Shown here piece by piece: positions 22,701 through 36,300 of a DNA stretch of 64,000 nt. The position numbers were made by a program, and so were the translations under genes. Below the pieces are notes generated by a model that was given only the letters and a program-made list of their open reading frames with translations, was not told the DNA's origin and searched no databases. The DNA lies in NCBI RefSeq assembly GCF_021730395.1, contig NW_026463114.1, positions 1 through 64,000 on the forward strand, in the 5' to 3' direction. Positions within the stretch are counted from its first letter, which is position 1. Each line of letters begins with the position of its first letter. The stretch comes from Mercenaria mercenaria (lineage: Eukaryota; Mollusca; Bivalvia; Venerida; Veneridae).

Positions 22701-25110
22701 AAGTTGAGATCAATACAATACAATACAATACATCGAATCATTCATTCAGAACTCCAAAACTGGAACGCTTTTTCATTTGGCCTGCATTCCATTGAAACAA
22801 ACATTCTGACCATGTTTTATGTAGACATTGTAACTAAAAAATTAAAACCGGAATTTTTAACATTTTGACTCCAAATATATATTGCTAAGTGCATCAGATA
22901 ATATATATGCAATATTAAAATGCTGTGTGTTACTTTTTAAAAGAGATATTTACTCCAAAATATTTAGTCCCCATAGCATTTTTGGAAATAGGATAGACAA
23001 CTCCTGAATGACTATCTCATCAAATTTGCTGATATAAAAATAAACTTAGGTATTTTCCCGGGATACCCTCATTAAAGTCTGTTTCTTCATTTCATTTAGA
23101 CATGGAATGTAAACAAATACAGTACAAGGACATCAAACAACCTATTTTATTTTCCTTCAGGACAGGTACACGTTAGGTCATACTTGTAGTTAATAAACCA
23201 AAATGTAAAACAATTAATTAGCTCACCAAAGAAATGAAGACTAATAACTTCATAATATTTTATTACCTCCCTTCATTACATTTATCATCTACATTCTACA
23301 TATTTTTTATGGAATTACCTCCCTTTATCTCAAATAAGCTTTCTTATATTGCAATTTAATTAGTCAGTATTTTTACCTTAATTTTCAGACAAATAAATTT
23401 ATATTTTTTTAATCCATGGTAAGATGAAAATCATAAATTATGTTAAAGAATACCATAAAAGCATTTATCACACATGAATGCAAGGTATACACAACAAATA
23501 ATGTTGAGCCTTGTTGCCAATGACAATGTTGAAAAATATTAAAGCTCAGATGGCATAACAGTGAGATAAAATCTTTTTAAGTCAAGTTAATAATTCCCAT
23601 ATTAACTTATGACTACAAAAATTTAATGTATGTTGTTATTCCCATTTCAGTCCAACATATCTAAAGAAGTAAATACTACAAAGACTGTATATCAAATTTT
23701 TGAAAATAAAATTCCACCAACATATTTTGTTCTTATTTCTTTTATCTTATGTAGTGTACTTATCTGGAATGATGAGATATTTTGAAATGTATATTTCTTT
23801 ATTCTCCTGGATGGAAAAAAATAAAATATATAAACAAAACAACCATTTATACCAACCAAATTGTAAAATACTAAAGTTTCTTTGATGTTAGTAATTATAT
23901 GTTGAGACATGAAAACAACATAAAATATAACTAAAAAATTGTGGAACATCATATGTAGATTAGATTAGACTGTATTATACAAATATTTATATGAAAATAT
24001 GTGACAACTCTGGTTAAATAGAATATTAGTTAACTTATGGTAAAATGTTGAACTGCTTTAACATTAATCTACAAGTGATGAATGAGTTCATCTTACCATA
24101 ACTTTGACATTTAATGTATTATTAAGAAAACTATAACATACAAGAAATGACACACAGACAGTATGTTGCTGAATGACTGGGTCAGTCTCCACCACAAATA
24201 CTATGAAACTTAAAAAGTCCAATTAAATGTGTTTCTTTAAATTAGATTGATCACATTTTAACACTTCTATGAATGCAATTGTTAAATGCTTGCTTCTAAC
24301 ATGCATGCAATAATGGAAATAAAAAATGATTTAACAATATATGTATACAGTCTTGTCATGAACACATTCTGTACAGATGATAATACATAGAAAAGTCAAC
24401 ATATTTATTATATGGGTCCATCTCAGTTTACAGCTGGTGCATGGCTGTCTTGCACTTGAATATACATCTTGCAGCACAGTTGGGGTAAATTCCATTTCAC
24501 ATGACAACACACTTGTAGCACTTCTGGAAATACAAATGTAAAACTTTATTACATAAAAGAGAATAAAACATGATAGTTTTTAAAACAATTATAACATCAT
24601 TTTAGACATTTGCAGATATTCTAATCTTAGAAATATATTATCAAGCAGCAAGTCAGGTAAATCTACAAATTGACATTTTGTCTAATTTCAACTTGTCTAA
24701 GGAATTACCTGTTTTAAGCAGCAAGATTGTGTTGCTACTTGGCTTGCTGCTTTATTTAAATTTTACATATACTTAGATCCACTAAATGACAAGTTATTTA
24801 ATAGGACTGTCCGAAAAGATTGCATATTCTATAACATTCAATGTACATATTCAATAAAATGGTGAAAAAAATAAACAGATAAATCTGATGATGTTCACCT
24901 ATGATCTCACCTAAAAGCTCCAACAACAACCTACAACCTCTGATTAGTATATGATGTAATAAAGATAAACTACCTAAAGTGTTTTATATAGCATGCAAAA
25001 TCAATGAACTTGAGAACTGCCAAAACTTCACCTTATGAGTAATATATGTTCACTTTTCCCCTTGTTGAAAGTGTTGTTTTTCTTAAAGCATTTGAAATCA
25101 TAGATATTAT
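22701..25110. other. AT-rich stretch without a convincing gene
   Basis: A short CAATA microsatellite lies at ~22710-22730. On the minus strand a good acceptor (GTATTTCCAG) near 24523 opens ~50 codons reading SATSVLSCEMEFTPTVLQDV; this could be a terminal or untranslated exon of the small gene upstream, but nothing confirms it. Confidence 0.35.
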
Positions 25111-25112
25111 AA

Positions 25113-25292
25113 GTACAATGCAACCTCTGTAGAGCAACACCCTGTGGGATATACAAATATTTTAGTTATTTTGAGGTTGTTGTTCTGGAGAAGTAAATTT
25201 GATAGTTATATTTCAGCTTAGGGAAATTCTCATGATGTTGTTATAGAGAGGTTTTTGCTTCAGAGTGAGCTACTCTGGAGAGGTTGTACTGT
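25113..25292. mobile_element. Small MITE with inverted ends
   Basis: Left end GTACAATGCAACCTCTGTAG, right end CTGGAGAGGTTGTACTG; inverted copies. Inner blocks GAGCAACA and GTTGTTGTTCTGGAG also pair. 180 bp, no coding capacity. Confidence 0.5.
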
Positions 25293-26083
25293 GAAAATTG
25301 CTTCAAACTTCATCTCCTTCAACTGAGCTAAATGACGAAAAACAACAAAGGATTTTCCAAATTTAGAATTTCCTTGTTTACAATTTGACATTTAATGTTA
25401 GGCAACTATGCAGACATATTTTTATGTGACACAATGCCGCCTTTAACTATCTTATTCCAATGAACAAATTGTCAGTCTTGACAAAATCATGTGAAGAAAA
25501 GATCACAGTAAGAAAAATTAATCCTAATCATTTTATATATATTGCAAAATCAGCTTTACAGAACTCATGTGACAAAAAATTAAATTCAAATATTGCCTTT
25601 GTGATGTGCAGCACTGGCCATGTCTTTTTATCACAATAGTTTACCTTATTTATATCTGTTACTTTTGTCATAACTTTTATGTCCCTTCTGCACTAACCAT
25701 TGTCTTCAAGTTCTGAAATATTGTAAAACATTAATTCACACACATTCTAGGAAATCAACATAAAATCAGTGTCAAAGCATTTGAATATAATTGTTTTAAT
25801 TATCTTAATACAAAGATACAAATGTACTTCATGTTTTTGCTGACTGATACAATATACTGAAATTTGTATTTCAATATTTATTATCAAAGGACATGTTCAT
25901 TCTATTTTTGAAATGTTGACATTACAAAGCTGTCACACATTTATTACTAAACCATATCTATTATCATTATTTTAATGGAGATATGTACTTAGTAAATTGA
26001 GGGATACACAAAGCTACAGGAAAGAAATGTTTATGCCAGGCTGACATGTCCAGAAGGTTCACATCTTGTCAGGAATGTCAGTC

Positions 26084-27519
26084 TTATTTGCTGTCTTGTA
26101 CAGTTATTTCAGGAGCAAGAATGTAGCCATACAGCATATAAATGCTTTGAGACCTTTGTTTAACATATAAAAGCATAATACCTCCTGCATTTTTCATAAT
26201 GGTAACATCTTCTTGGACTGCCACAGGGTAAAACAGGTCAAACAACTGTACATGTACATACTTAAACTTTTCCCTACCAAAACTGAAAATGAAAATTATA
26301 CAACATTTTTTTTTCCCCCTTTTTTTTTGTACAAAAGATGACCCATGCATTTAATACAGACTTTTTACATTTATTAATCTAAATTTATTAAAATTAATAA
26401 AATATCTCATAACTCATTGTATGATTAAAATTATAATCATTAATAAACTATATCAAACATGAACCTGAAGTGTTCTAATTTATAAAGCTGCAATTAATAT
26501 TGAAAAAAAAAAATGCAACTATTGTATACAATGTATATTAAAAAAAGTATCATGAACCTGATTATAAAACAGTCTCAGTTCAAATGTAATAACACATGAC
26601 TGTCAGAAAATCAATGTATATTGTACTTTAATGATATCATCATGACATGAATGCCATCAATAAACTTCATATATAACAAACTATACCACTATGTCAGCCT
26701 CTTTCTTGTTATTTCTACAGCTTCCAAAGACAGACTGCAACTACATGTATCAGACACTGCAAGTAAAATATACAAATAATCATTACACAAGAGAATTTTT
26801 CATGTTAAATAAAGGGAGTTAATTAAATGCAATCTGAGAATTTTTGCTAAACATAATGGGAAGTAATTATCAATAAAATGAATGAAGAAAAATGCATATA
26901 TAAGGGAGGTAATTTAGAAAAAAACAACAACTTCAAATGTCAGTATAATGATAGTTGACATTGACAATGACCTATATCAAGTATGTACAACATAAGAAAC
27001 AGCAACCACTTGAAAAATGCATTACATTTCCTTGCAATATCAAGAATATTTGACTGTATGTAAGGGTTCTCTACATGCTGTTATACTGAAAAAAAACTTT
27101 AGTCTAAATATAGCTTAGATCTATTTATATCTTAAAAAAAAAGGAAGTCCCAAATTTCCACAGCTATTCACAGGCTGAAAATTTTAGGTACTAATATCAG
27201 CAAAGAGGTTGATATCTATACTTTTTAATAACTATCGTCAAAGGTAGGGAAAAACTTACTGGAAAGGCATAAACTTCTGATCTAGTCATTTCAATACATT
27301 TTCAGCTCATTTGCATATAAGAAGAAATTTACAGAATTCCCCCTGTTTCTCTTCATTTTCAAAAAAATCTGTAAGATGGATATAAACCAAAACATTCTCC
27401 TATGTGTCAGCTATCCGATATATATTTCAACAAAAACTGTCAACTTACCTTGTTTTTAGAAGAAGACAAAATTCCATGGCAACTTTCGCTTCCCCGCAAA
27501 ACTGTACCGGTGCACACAT
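26084..27519 (-). CDS. Possible small two-exon gene, 89 aa, unknown function
   Basis: Exon 1 runs 27519-27449 from an ATG to a strong donor (ACAAG|GTAAGT). Exon 2 runs 26282-26084 after acceptor CATTTTCAG and ends in TAA. The phases agree (2 bases + 1 base). The product begins MCAPVQFCGEAKVAMEF and ends YILAPEITVQDSK; exon 2 (FKYVHVQLFDLFYPVAVQ, EDVTIMKNAGGIMLLYVKQR) reads like real coding sequence without repeats. There is no signal peptide or membrane segment. I do not recognise it. It could be a fragment of a larger gene or a long non-coding transcript. Confidence 0.35.
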
Positions 27520-27639
27520 AAAAAAAATCTCAACTGTGATTTTCAAAATAATACTGTCAGACCACAATTATTTCCCTTGAAAATAAAATGCTCTAGGTAA
27601 ATGCCTATTTTATGTAAGTACTTAAGACGGTAGATCATT

Positions 27640-28400
27640 AGGTTTTCAAATATTTGACCTAGTGACCTAGTTTTTGACCAAAGTGACCCAGTTAAAATAT
27701 TATTCCAGATTTTAAGCAGACAAACATTCAAACCAAGTCACATAAAGATCATTGCAGAAAATGAGTGAGTGAGTGAGTGAGTTAGTTGGGTTTTACGGCG
27801 AATCGACACAAAATGGTCATATATCGCCAAGAAGAAGTCATATTGCAAACGCCAACAGTTTCCTGTAAAGCATAAACATTGATGTAAAACTGTAAAGCAT
27901 ACCTAAAATCATCCATGTAAAAATGTAAAAACACTATGAATAATGTAAAACATATCTAAAAACATCAATGTAAAAATGTAAAGCATATCTAAAATCAGGC
28001 ATCTACAGTGTTAACATGGTCTTGCCATGATTTGACCTGGTGACCTAGTCTTTGACCTAGTTACTATATAGAGACAAAACTTCTGACAAGGTTCACAAAG
28101 GTCAGGTAAAAATGTGGTCTTTAGAGTGTTTACAAGTTTTTTTATATATATTATATATATTTTAACATAGTGACCTAGTTTTTGATGTCAGTTATCCCAC
28201 TTTTAAACACGAACTAGACTTCCAAATGATTAGCATTCTGACAAAGGTCTTATAAAATGAAGATCAAGTAGAAAATGTGACCTCCAAGGTGTTAGTTCAA
28301 GGTTTTTTCAATGATTTAACCTAGTTACATAGTTATAACCTCATATAAACCTATTTTGTCTTTGGCCAACTTTTAAAGAGACAAACCCCGCCCAGTCATC
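27640..28400 (-). repeat. Degraded tandem-core repeat, reverse orientation
   Basis: On the minus strand the marks AAAAACTAGGTCA, TGGGTCA and AGGTCAAATC of the 7439/12975 families recur (for example TGACCTAGTTTTTGACC near 27663, 28040, 28172), with an inserted SINE piece at 27765-27860. Ends are lost. Confidence 0.45.
27765..27860 (+). mobile_element. SINE-like fragment with GAGT run
   Basis: A (GAGT)n run at 27765 leads into TTGGGTTTTACGGCGAATCG, ACACAAAATGGTCATATATC and GCCAAGAAG. The same block (GGGTTTAACGTTGCACTGAC) is nested in the MITE at 62508, and its inverse ends the SINE at 51414. Confidence 0.45.
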
Positions 28401-28517
28401 TAAAGAATCATAACCTGTCAGTTATGTATGGCTTCTGTTGTGGTTTTCGCCTATAATAATGGATCTCATAGTGGTATAAATTCATTGGTACAAGTTTATC
28501 TTATGTATTTTTCTATT

Positions 28518-28600
28518 ATTAACTATTATTGCAAATGTAGTTCAACAAATATGCTATATTAACTATTATTGCAAATGTAGTTCAACAAATATGCTATTCA
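28518..28600. repeat. Perfect 40-bp tandem duplication
   Basis: The 40 bp starting AACTATTATTGCAAATGTAG at 28521 are repeated without change at 28561. Two copies only; recent, or an assembly duplication. Confidence 0.8.
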
Positions 28601-28906
28601 ATGCACGACTGAAAAACGATTACAGGCACACAACGTTATTCTTAAAGTGAGTGACAAACTATTGATTTCATTTTAACTTCAGATGTTGTAACTATGATGA
28701 CATTTCAGCCCTTCTGCGCATTAAACAAGATAATGTTTAAACATTCTTTTCTCATAAATGTACTTATTTGGATCTAGTCAAAATGAATCAAGTTTAGAAC
28801 GTTCAAGAGTTGCCGTCAAGACATTGTATCTGATATGACCATATTTTCAAAATTCTTTTCACAAATTCAAGCTCGATTGGGTTTTTAAGCCCGATGGGGC
28901 AATGTG

Positions 28907-28949
28907 TTTTTTTTTTTTTTTTGGTGGGGTGGGGGGGGGGGGGGGGGGG
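28907..28949. repeat. T16 followed by G19 homopolymer
   Basis: Sixteen T at 28907-28922, a short GGTGGGGT spacer, then nineteen G at 28931-28949. Such runs are hard to sequence; the lengths should not be trusted. Confidence 0.8.
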
Positions 28950-29125
28950 ACCAGCCTGTATCATATAGACTCTACAAGAAGAGTTAATAAGTTTTATTGA
29001 AACAGGCTTACAAAAGCTGCTTTGTTCAACGAAATGCAGGAAGCATGGTAACCCACTTTCTTATAATGTAGTACACAGGTGTAGCATAACCTTGATAATT
29101 CAAGCAACCATTTCATGAAGGATCA

Positions 29126-29831
29126 TGTAAAGCCTTTTGAGACCACCCCTCGGGTAAATTTTCATTTTGGAGACCCTAAATATTCATAACATATATATAG
29201 AATTGTTCAGAAGGGGTAGAAAATACTTTCTATAAAGGTCCCCTTGTTCAGTAACATGTATTTGTCTTACAACAGCTGCACTTCGACTGTCCACATTCTA
29301 TTACTTTTCTATTTTGTAGAAAATATCAAACTTCTTTTTCAAACATATAAACATATTTTTTCTCTAAATTTGTTTTTGTTGTGTGTCTAACATATTTACC
29401 TAGCTAATCCAGGAATTGAAAACTGATTAACTTGTATATTTTTTGAAATATTGTACTTTTTTTTCTGTCATTTTGACAGCACTACTTTCACTTCCATTTT
29501 ATATTTTTGCATTTTTTTAAAAATGTACATTGTTTGTAACACTTTAAACTCCCGGAGTACCTGGAGAAATATGTTAGACACACAATAATCATAAATATAA
29601 TGACAAAATACTTTTGAAAAAGAAGCTTGATATCTTCTACAAAATAGAACGAACTATCAAAGTTCATGTAATATAGGACAAAATATGCTGTTCAATAAAG
29701 AATAAGCTGTCTTGAAAGTTTCTTCTACTTACTATGAACAGTTGGGTATATTCTTTATGTCACACCAAGGAATATGTGGCATAAAACACTAAAACAAAAA
29801 TTCACACGAGGGGTGGATTCAAAGGGCTTAC
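29126..29831. mobile_element. Long fold-back element, ~706 bp
   Basis: Ends are inverted: GTAAAGCCTTTTGAGACCAC on the left against GTGGATTCAAAGGGCTTAC on the right. Inner blocks pair as well (TTCTATTTTGTAGAAAATAT against GATATCTTCTACAAAATAGA; GTGTGTCTAACATATT against AATATGTTAGACACAC), so most of the element can form one long imperfect hairpin. No coding capacity. Confidence 0.65.
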
Positions 29832-30650
29832 AAGCACCTTAACTTAGCGTATGTATGGAAATCGAAACTAGACTTCTATTTTCGCATATTACACATGTTC
29901 AGAACATCTTACCTGTTAATAGTAATAATAACAAAAGTTATTAACAATAAATGTAAATAAAAACAGAATTAAACTAACATTTTGTGGTGTAATGTCGCGC
30001 AAAAGAGTGCAATTTTACTATTCGATCTATCCGGAAATACGACTGCTAATGGAGTAAGTTCAAAGGGAGTTAAAAACTACTGCCTTGTTTTCTAGGCTGA
30101 ATACCACTAAATCCGTCTGTTATTTATTTCATATCCATTTACTTTATATCGGGGTTTCGACATTTTCTAGCATTTCAGATTTTCAGAGACATATATTCGC
30201 ATAAAGAACTATATTGCTACTATAGAAAAAGAAAAAATGAAAACGGGTTGTTTACTTTTATATTTATAAGAAAACTACAGTTCGTTAAATACAACCCGCT
30301 GAATTTACAATGGTGTCGGTCTATTCTGTGCACCTAAGAACAAAAATAATGTTTTAATGTTTTGACCGCAATGTTGGATTGTGAATGAAAATGCATGACA
30401 AATTTACTTGATAAACTATGTGGACATTGTATCAATACTGTTCAATGGAATATATTTTAAGATTTTATTAATAAATGGAAAAAGTTTTTTTTTATCTGAA
30501 TTTCACGTTGTTGACCTGGATTCATCGGAGCTTGGCTGAACTGTCAAACGTCTTTAAAAGGTAAAGTGTATAGAAAATAAACGGATTTTTACATAATTTA
30601 AGGATGATTAGTCAGTAAATAAGCTTACATGTATTCAGTCAATGTGAAAT
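29832..30650. other. No gene or recognised repeat
   Basis: AT-rich, with stops in all frames and no convincing exon. Confidence 0.45.
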
Positions 30651-30689
30651 TACATTTTACATAAGGTGCGCAGAATAACCCGTCGCGCA

Positions 30690-31440
30690 GAATCAAAAAA
30701 AGCAAGTGATAATTTAATAAATGAGTTTTTCAAACTATCGATATACTTGGAAGTCATCGTACTGACTTATTTAACAAAGTTTTCAATTCTGGTTACTTCC
30801 AGGCAATCTGGACACAAGGTTTTATAGTGCCTATTCATAAGAAAGGGGATAATCTTGGTACACTTTTTACCAGCACACTTACATTGCGAGTGTAAAAATT
30901 TGGTTCGGGAAAATGGTTCGAGGAAAACTTGTAATTTCTAAACTCCCTTTTTGGGTTTTCGAAAGGTGGGAAGTACAGTCGATCAAATTTGTTTTAAAAT
31001 TTTTTAAATTGAACAGCCTTTCACAAAATTTTAAAGGGATTGACTTCCCCTTTTAAAACGACCTGAAAAAAGGGGCATTCGACTGGGTTTCTATCGTAAT
31101 GCCTTTTTTTCCAACTTCTTTGGTTTGGGTTTGAGGTAAGATACTAAGAATGTTAAAGGGTTTCATTACGTTTGGAAAAGTTTGTATTAAAAGTTGTAAC
31201 CAGGGGCTCGGGGTTTCTTCGAAAAAATCCTTGGTTTGGGTTTAATAATTCCCCGGCTTTTATTCGGCCTTTTCTTGGAAAACTTAAAATTTTTTTAAAA
31301 CAAGTTTCAAAAAAACGGGACTGGTTTTTAAAAGATAATTTTGTACGTGTAATGTGCCCAAAGAAACCCCTTTATAAATACCGTTCGACGGGAAAAATTT
31401 ATTTTCTATCCCTTCACAGTTTTTGTTGTTGTTGTTTTCC
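30690..31440 (+). pseudogene. LINE reverse-transcriptase fragment running into the corrupted region
   Basis: 30745-30880 reads LFNKVFNSGYF, QAIWTQGFIVPIHKKGDN, the start of a non-LTR reverse transcriptase. From about 30880 the DNA texture changes, but the RT can still be followed: 'GFRKG' near 30955, 'AFDWV.YRNAL' near 31075-31100 and a region where LGxxQG..SP is expected near 31230. The 5' part is missing (5' truncation is usual for LINEs). The clade is not resolved; the C-terminal fragment at 57451 may be the same family. Confidence 0.55.
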
Positions 31441-34400
31441 CCCATAATTCCCGGAACTGCTCCCGGGGTGTTCGCAGAAAAATTTAATTTTCGGGAAACG
31501 ACTTTCCCGAAAAAAAAAAAATTTGCTTAAACAGTCATAAGCAAATACCGGGGCCGCTTTTAAAACCTTTTTAAAATCCCAGATTATTCTTATTCTATCG
31601 AATTCAAACGGTTTAAAATTGGGGGGGTTTTAAAAAAGGAATCGGTGTCTTTTGGGTTGTCGGGAATTAACGGTTTTTAACCACGTCGCCCTTTTTGGGT
31701 TTTCCAAATATTGAATTTAATTTTTCATTACATTATTGTTTGAATAAAAAGTAGAAAAACCCAGTCTTTTACAAAAATGTCAATTTTAAAACAAAAACCA
31801 AAACACGTTTCCGCAACAAAATTTAAATTTTTTAATTTTCAATTTTAAATAAAACGTTTTTTGACACATTTTCCCCGTAGGTCAAAGGGTTAAAGGGGAA
31901 CTTTGTTTTAACATGCGTGGGGCCCGGGGATTTTCGAACCCCCCTGGAGGTTCTTTTTTTTTATTTTGTTTTTTTTTTTCGTTCTTTTTTTTTTTGTTTT
32001 TTTGGGCCCGTTTTTTTTTTTTTTTTTTTACTTATCACAATTTTTGGAAAATTATTTAAAGCAAAAAATCATTCATGTGTTTATTTTAACCCAAAACGTT
32101 TGCCTTTTAAAATTTTTGAACAAAAGTTTAAGGGTTCAAAAAAAAGGGGGGAAAAGGCATAATTTGTTATCCCCCTTTTCCCTTTCCCCAGTCTTTCGCG
32201 TACATTGCAACTATTTTCCCCAAAAAAATTTTCCCGATCCCTATAGAGAAAGGGAATTACATTTAATCACTTTCCCAAAAAAGGCCCTAGCTGTGTAGTT
32301 TTTGCTAAACAAAATTTGGTTTTTTTTTGAATTTTCGACCAACAGGGGTTTGGGATAAAATTTGGTAAAGGAACTTGAAAAAAGATTTTTAATGAAAAAT
32401 GGTTTTTTTCCCTTCTCCTATACAAGGGTTTTTTTCTTTGCTAATTAGTGGGAAAAAAAAAAAAAAATTTTTTTTAAAAAGTGTCATTTGAAATAATGAA
32501 AAGTAAAGTTTTGGGTATTTCTGGGTTTAGGAAAACTTTATTATGTAATTTCCGGTATTTTTAAACAAAAAAAAGTTTATCATTAACAGAAATATCTACA
32601 TTTAAAGATTTAAATAACTTTTTTTCAAAAAAACCCCCAAAAAAGGGGAAACACATTTTTTTAAAAACTGGGTTTCTTTATTATCTTTAAATTAATAGGG
32701 ACAAACCGTAAAAAACGAAATATTTTTAGTTATAATTAATAAAAATTCCCTAATCTTTGTGCTGTAGTGAGACTTCTTTTTTTTAGAAAAAAAATTTTTC
32801 CCAAATTGGTTTTAAATTTTTATTGAGTTTAAAATCAAAACAAACTAAATAATTTTCCCAAAAATTTGGGGGGATTATCTTTAAATTTGAAAACAATTGT
32901 TTTTAATAATTAATAGAACTTTAAACTTATATTGCTTAAGCCGGTGTTGGGGGCGTGGGCAGGTTGAAATTTTCCATTACGGGCTCATAAACCCAACTAA
33001 ACCCAAACCCGAGTCTGAAATTTTTTTCACCTTTTTGCCTTTTTCTCAGTCCCTTCCGGGGGATTTTTTTTTCCCAAAATTTTATTTAAAAATTTAATCT
33101 GTAATCCCGGGTAGGGGCCTTTAAATTTTACGAAAATTTCAACTTCCCCCTTTTTTGGGCCTTTTGATATATCAAGAAAACTCTGCCATGTAGTGCATTT
33201 ATTTCCTAAAAAAATTGGATAAATGCCCCATTTTTTTTTTTTAAAAAAAGATAAAGAACTTTAAAAAAAAAAACCCCTAAAAGTTTGCAATGAAACATGA
33301 ATACTGTCACGTTTTACTTGGGGTTGCCCCAACATCACCCCAAATGCGCGATCCCCAAAGGGGTTGAGCGGGACGTTAGGGCAGGATTTAGGGTGAAAAT
33401 TTGGTTTTTGGGTTTCTTTAAAAAAAAAAACAAAAAAAGCAAATTTGTAAAACACATGAACAAAAAAGAAACTTTGAAATTCCCGGATTCAGAAATTTGT
33501 ATTTACTATTAAAAAAAATTTGGGACAGCAAAGGAAATGATTTTGGGGCAAAAGCAACGATGTGGGTATTTACTTGACAGTTTTAAATATTAGAAATGTA
33601 TGTAAAAATTTGGCCCTTTTGGGGTTTGCATTTTGGGAAACCAGATTCTTAGGCCCCAAAAATATCACAAAATTTTTTTTAAGTCAAGGAACAAAATTTT
33701 TTCCTCCGCCCGCCCTATTTTTTGCCCACATTTGAATTAATGATTATTTCTCATTTTTTTAAAAAAAAACCTTTTAAACTTTTGGCTTTGTTCAAATTTT
33801 TTCATAAAAGGAGAAAAACCCTCGGGCGAAAATATAAAAAAAGAAAAATTTTTATACAGAAAGAAAAAGGGGTAAAGTATACTCAAATTTTTTCCCGCAG
33901 AAGGCAACCCCCAAATTTCATATTATTTTTTTTTTAATGAAAAAAGGAAAAATTTGGTCCCTTTACAAACTCACGTTCCTAATACAAAACTTTATTTCAG
34001 GCACTAGCCAAATTACGTTTTTCAGCGCATAAGTTGGGGAAATTTGGAAACAGGTAGGCAGGGTAGAAATCTTTTATCGAAAAAGGTTTGGGAAAACGAA
34101 ATCTGTCGGCCTGGTGAGTCGCGTCATAGAAGACGGGGAAAACCTTTTTGGGTCATTAAATGAAAAGTTTATTGCTTTTTTACACCCCAAGTTTTTTTGG
34201 ACCCCAAATTTTTTTTGCCGTCCCGGGTTGCACAAACCCTTTTCTTACTCAAGTCAAAAAAATAAAGTTTTTTTTTGAAATTTTTGGGCAAATAAATTTT
34301 TCAAGCAAATTTTAAAGGGAAAAAATAAATTTTTTGAACAAAAGCTATAGGGTAGTATGTTTGTGTGTGTTGGTATAAAGTTTTATAATTACATTGTCAG

Positions 34401-36054
34401 TTAATATTTTTTAAAAACGAAAAATTCCACTCTTTTAAAAAGTTTGTTTTCCCATTTCCCAATTCTCCGAACCCTAACATTTTATTTTTAGTTTGAAAAT
34501 TAAATTTAAATTTTTTCATTCCTTTTTGTGTTTGGGTTAAACAAGGGATTATCTTTTTTAAAAAAGGGTCGTCGTTTCTTTTTTTTCCGTGTTTTAAACC
34601 ATTTTTTTTTTGAAAATTGATATAAAAAAAACCCGGGTTTGGGGTTTTTAAGTCCTATTTCCCTCTATTCCATTCAAAATCCAAAATTTCTATTTGTGAA
34701 AATGCATGGATTTCTTTTTTGTTTTTCTAAAACTGAAGTTGAAAACTTAGTTTAAAATGTCTTTGCCCATTATTACAGGGGACATAGCCCAAATTGTAAT
34801 TCAAAAAAAAATTTTAAATTTATAGGGGAGATGTGAAAATAAAAATATTGTTTTCAGTGGGGGAGCCCGGGTAAACAATTTTTTGTAATATTCTTGAAAA
34901 AAAACGTAAAAATTTTTCCACTTATTTTTCTCTTTACAAAGTGCAAAGTCCTGTTCTTCAAAATACTGAAAAAAACAAAAGCTATCATTTGTTATTTTAA
35001 AATTTTCCTTTATTAAAAAGCAATGAAATTATAAAACGTTTAAAAATGCTGGTTTTTGGGAAAAAAGTTCTATCTCCAAATGAAAAGTTTTTTTTCCCAA
35101 AATCGGATCCCGGGGTAAAATTCATGAAAATGGGGCAAAGTTTTTACCAAAGCAATTCCACCCAAAAAATTAGATTTTTTTTCCATTTTTTTTTCACGGG
35201 AAATTTAAAAGCCCAAAATTTTTAAAAAGTCTTTTTCCCCCAAAAATTCCCAAAAAATGGGGGAAAGAGCACATAAAAATTGACCAAACGAAGTACTGAT
35301 AGACGAAAAATCAAAAATAGAGAAAATTTTGTTTGTGAAGTTTTCGATAAAATTCTTTTTGAAGTGACCTTTACATTTTGAATATTTTTTAAGAATTTTT
35401 TGTAAAACGAGGTCCTGAAAGTGTGAATTTTAAATAAACTAAGTTCTATTTTTTTCTGAAAGATGCTTTACAGGGGCATACTAAAAACCCCGGGGTTAAA
35501 GTAAAAAAAAAACCCGTTGCTTTTGGAGAAAAGGCAATGGGAAAGGGAAAAAATTTTTAGAAACCACTTTTTTTAACACTTTTTTGTTTTGGGTTTAGTG
35601 TTCGTTGGCTGCAAATAGTACGTATTTAAAGGGGGGGGGGAAATTTTTGGTATATTACATATTATTATTGTCTTTTTTCATTTTTGCGGGCTTACCCCAA
35701 TTGTCTCATTTCCATTTTTTGTTTTTTTTTGGGGGGGCTGTGTTTTTCACCCCAAGTTTTGTTTGAATTGACATTGTTTACTTTATATCCAATATTAAAA
35801 AGGGAAAAATTTTTTACTTTTAATTTTTTGCGCTAATATTTTTCATAAAAAAGTTTTTTAAAAGTCTCAATTTCCTTTTTTCGTTACCCCCCCCCCCCCC
35901 CCAAAAAAAAATCGGGTATAGTATATCTTTCCTGTTTGTTCGTTGTATTCAGTCTTTGATGTAGGTCTTTTTTTATTCTTTTTTTCCCCTTTGGGTTTTT
36001 GTTTTGGGGGTTTTTTAAATTTTTAAAATTATGTTTTTTTCTGTATCTTATATG

Positions 36055-36300
36055 ACCGCGCCATGAGAAAACCAACATATGACTTTGCGAAAAACATGGA
36101 CCCCAGCCCCGCCTGCGCCCCGGCATTTGGGCCCGGTTCCATCTTTTTGGGTTTTAAAAACCCTTTTTATTTTTAAAAAAGAGAAATTTTTTTGCGAACG
36201 CATGGCCCTGCCAAACTGCGCGGATGGCGGCGGGTTTCTGGATCCACGGGGTAGAAAACCCCACTATGTTTTTTTTCCCATTGGGGGGGCTCTTTTTTCT
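36055..36300. mobile_element. MITE family A copy, corrupted
   Basis: GACCGCGCCATGAGAAAACC opens it and CCACTATGTT followed by a T-run and CCCATTGGGGGGGCTC closes it, matching the family's ends. The interior is the family consensus with many bases replaced by their neighbours. Confidence 0.65.
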
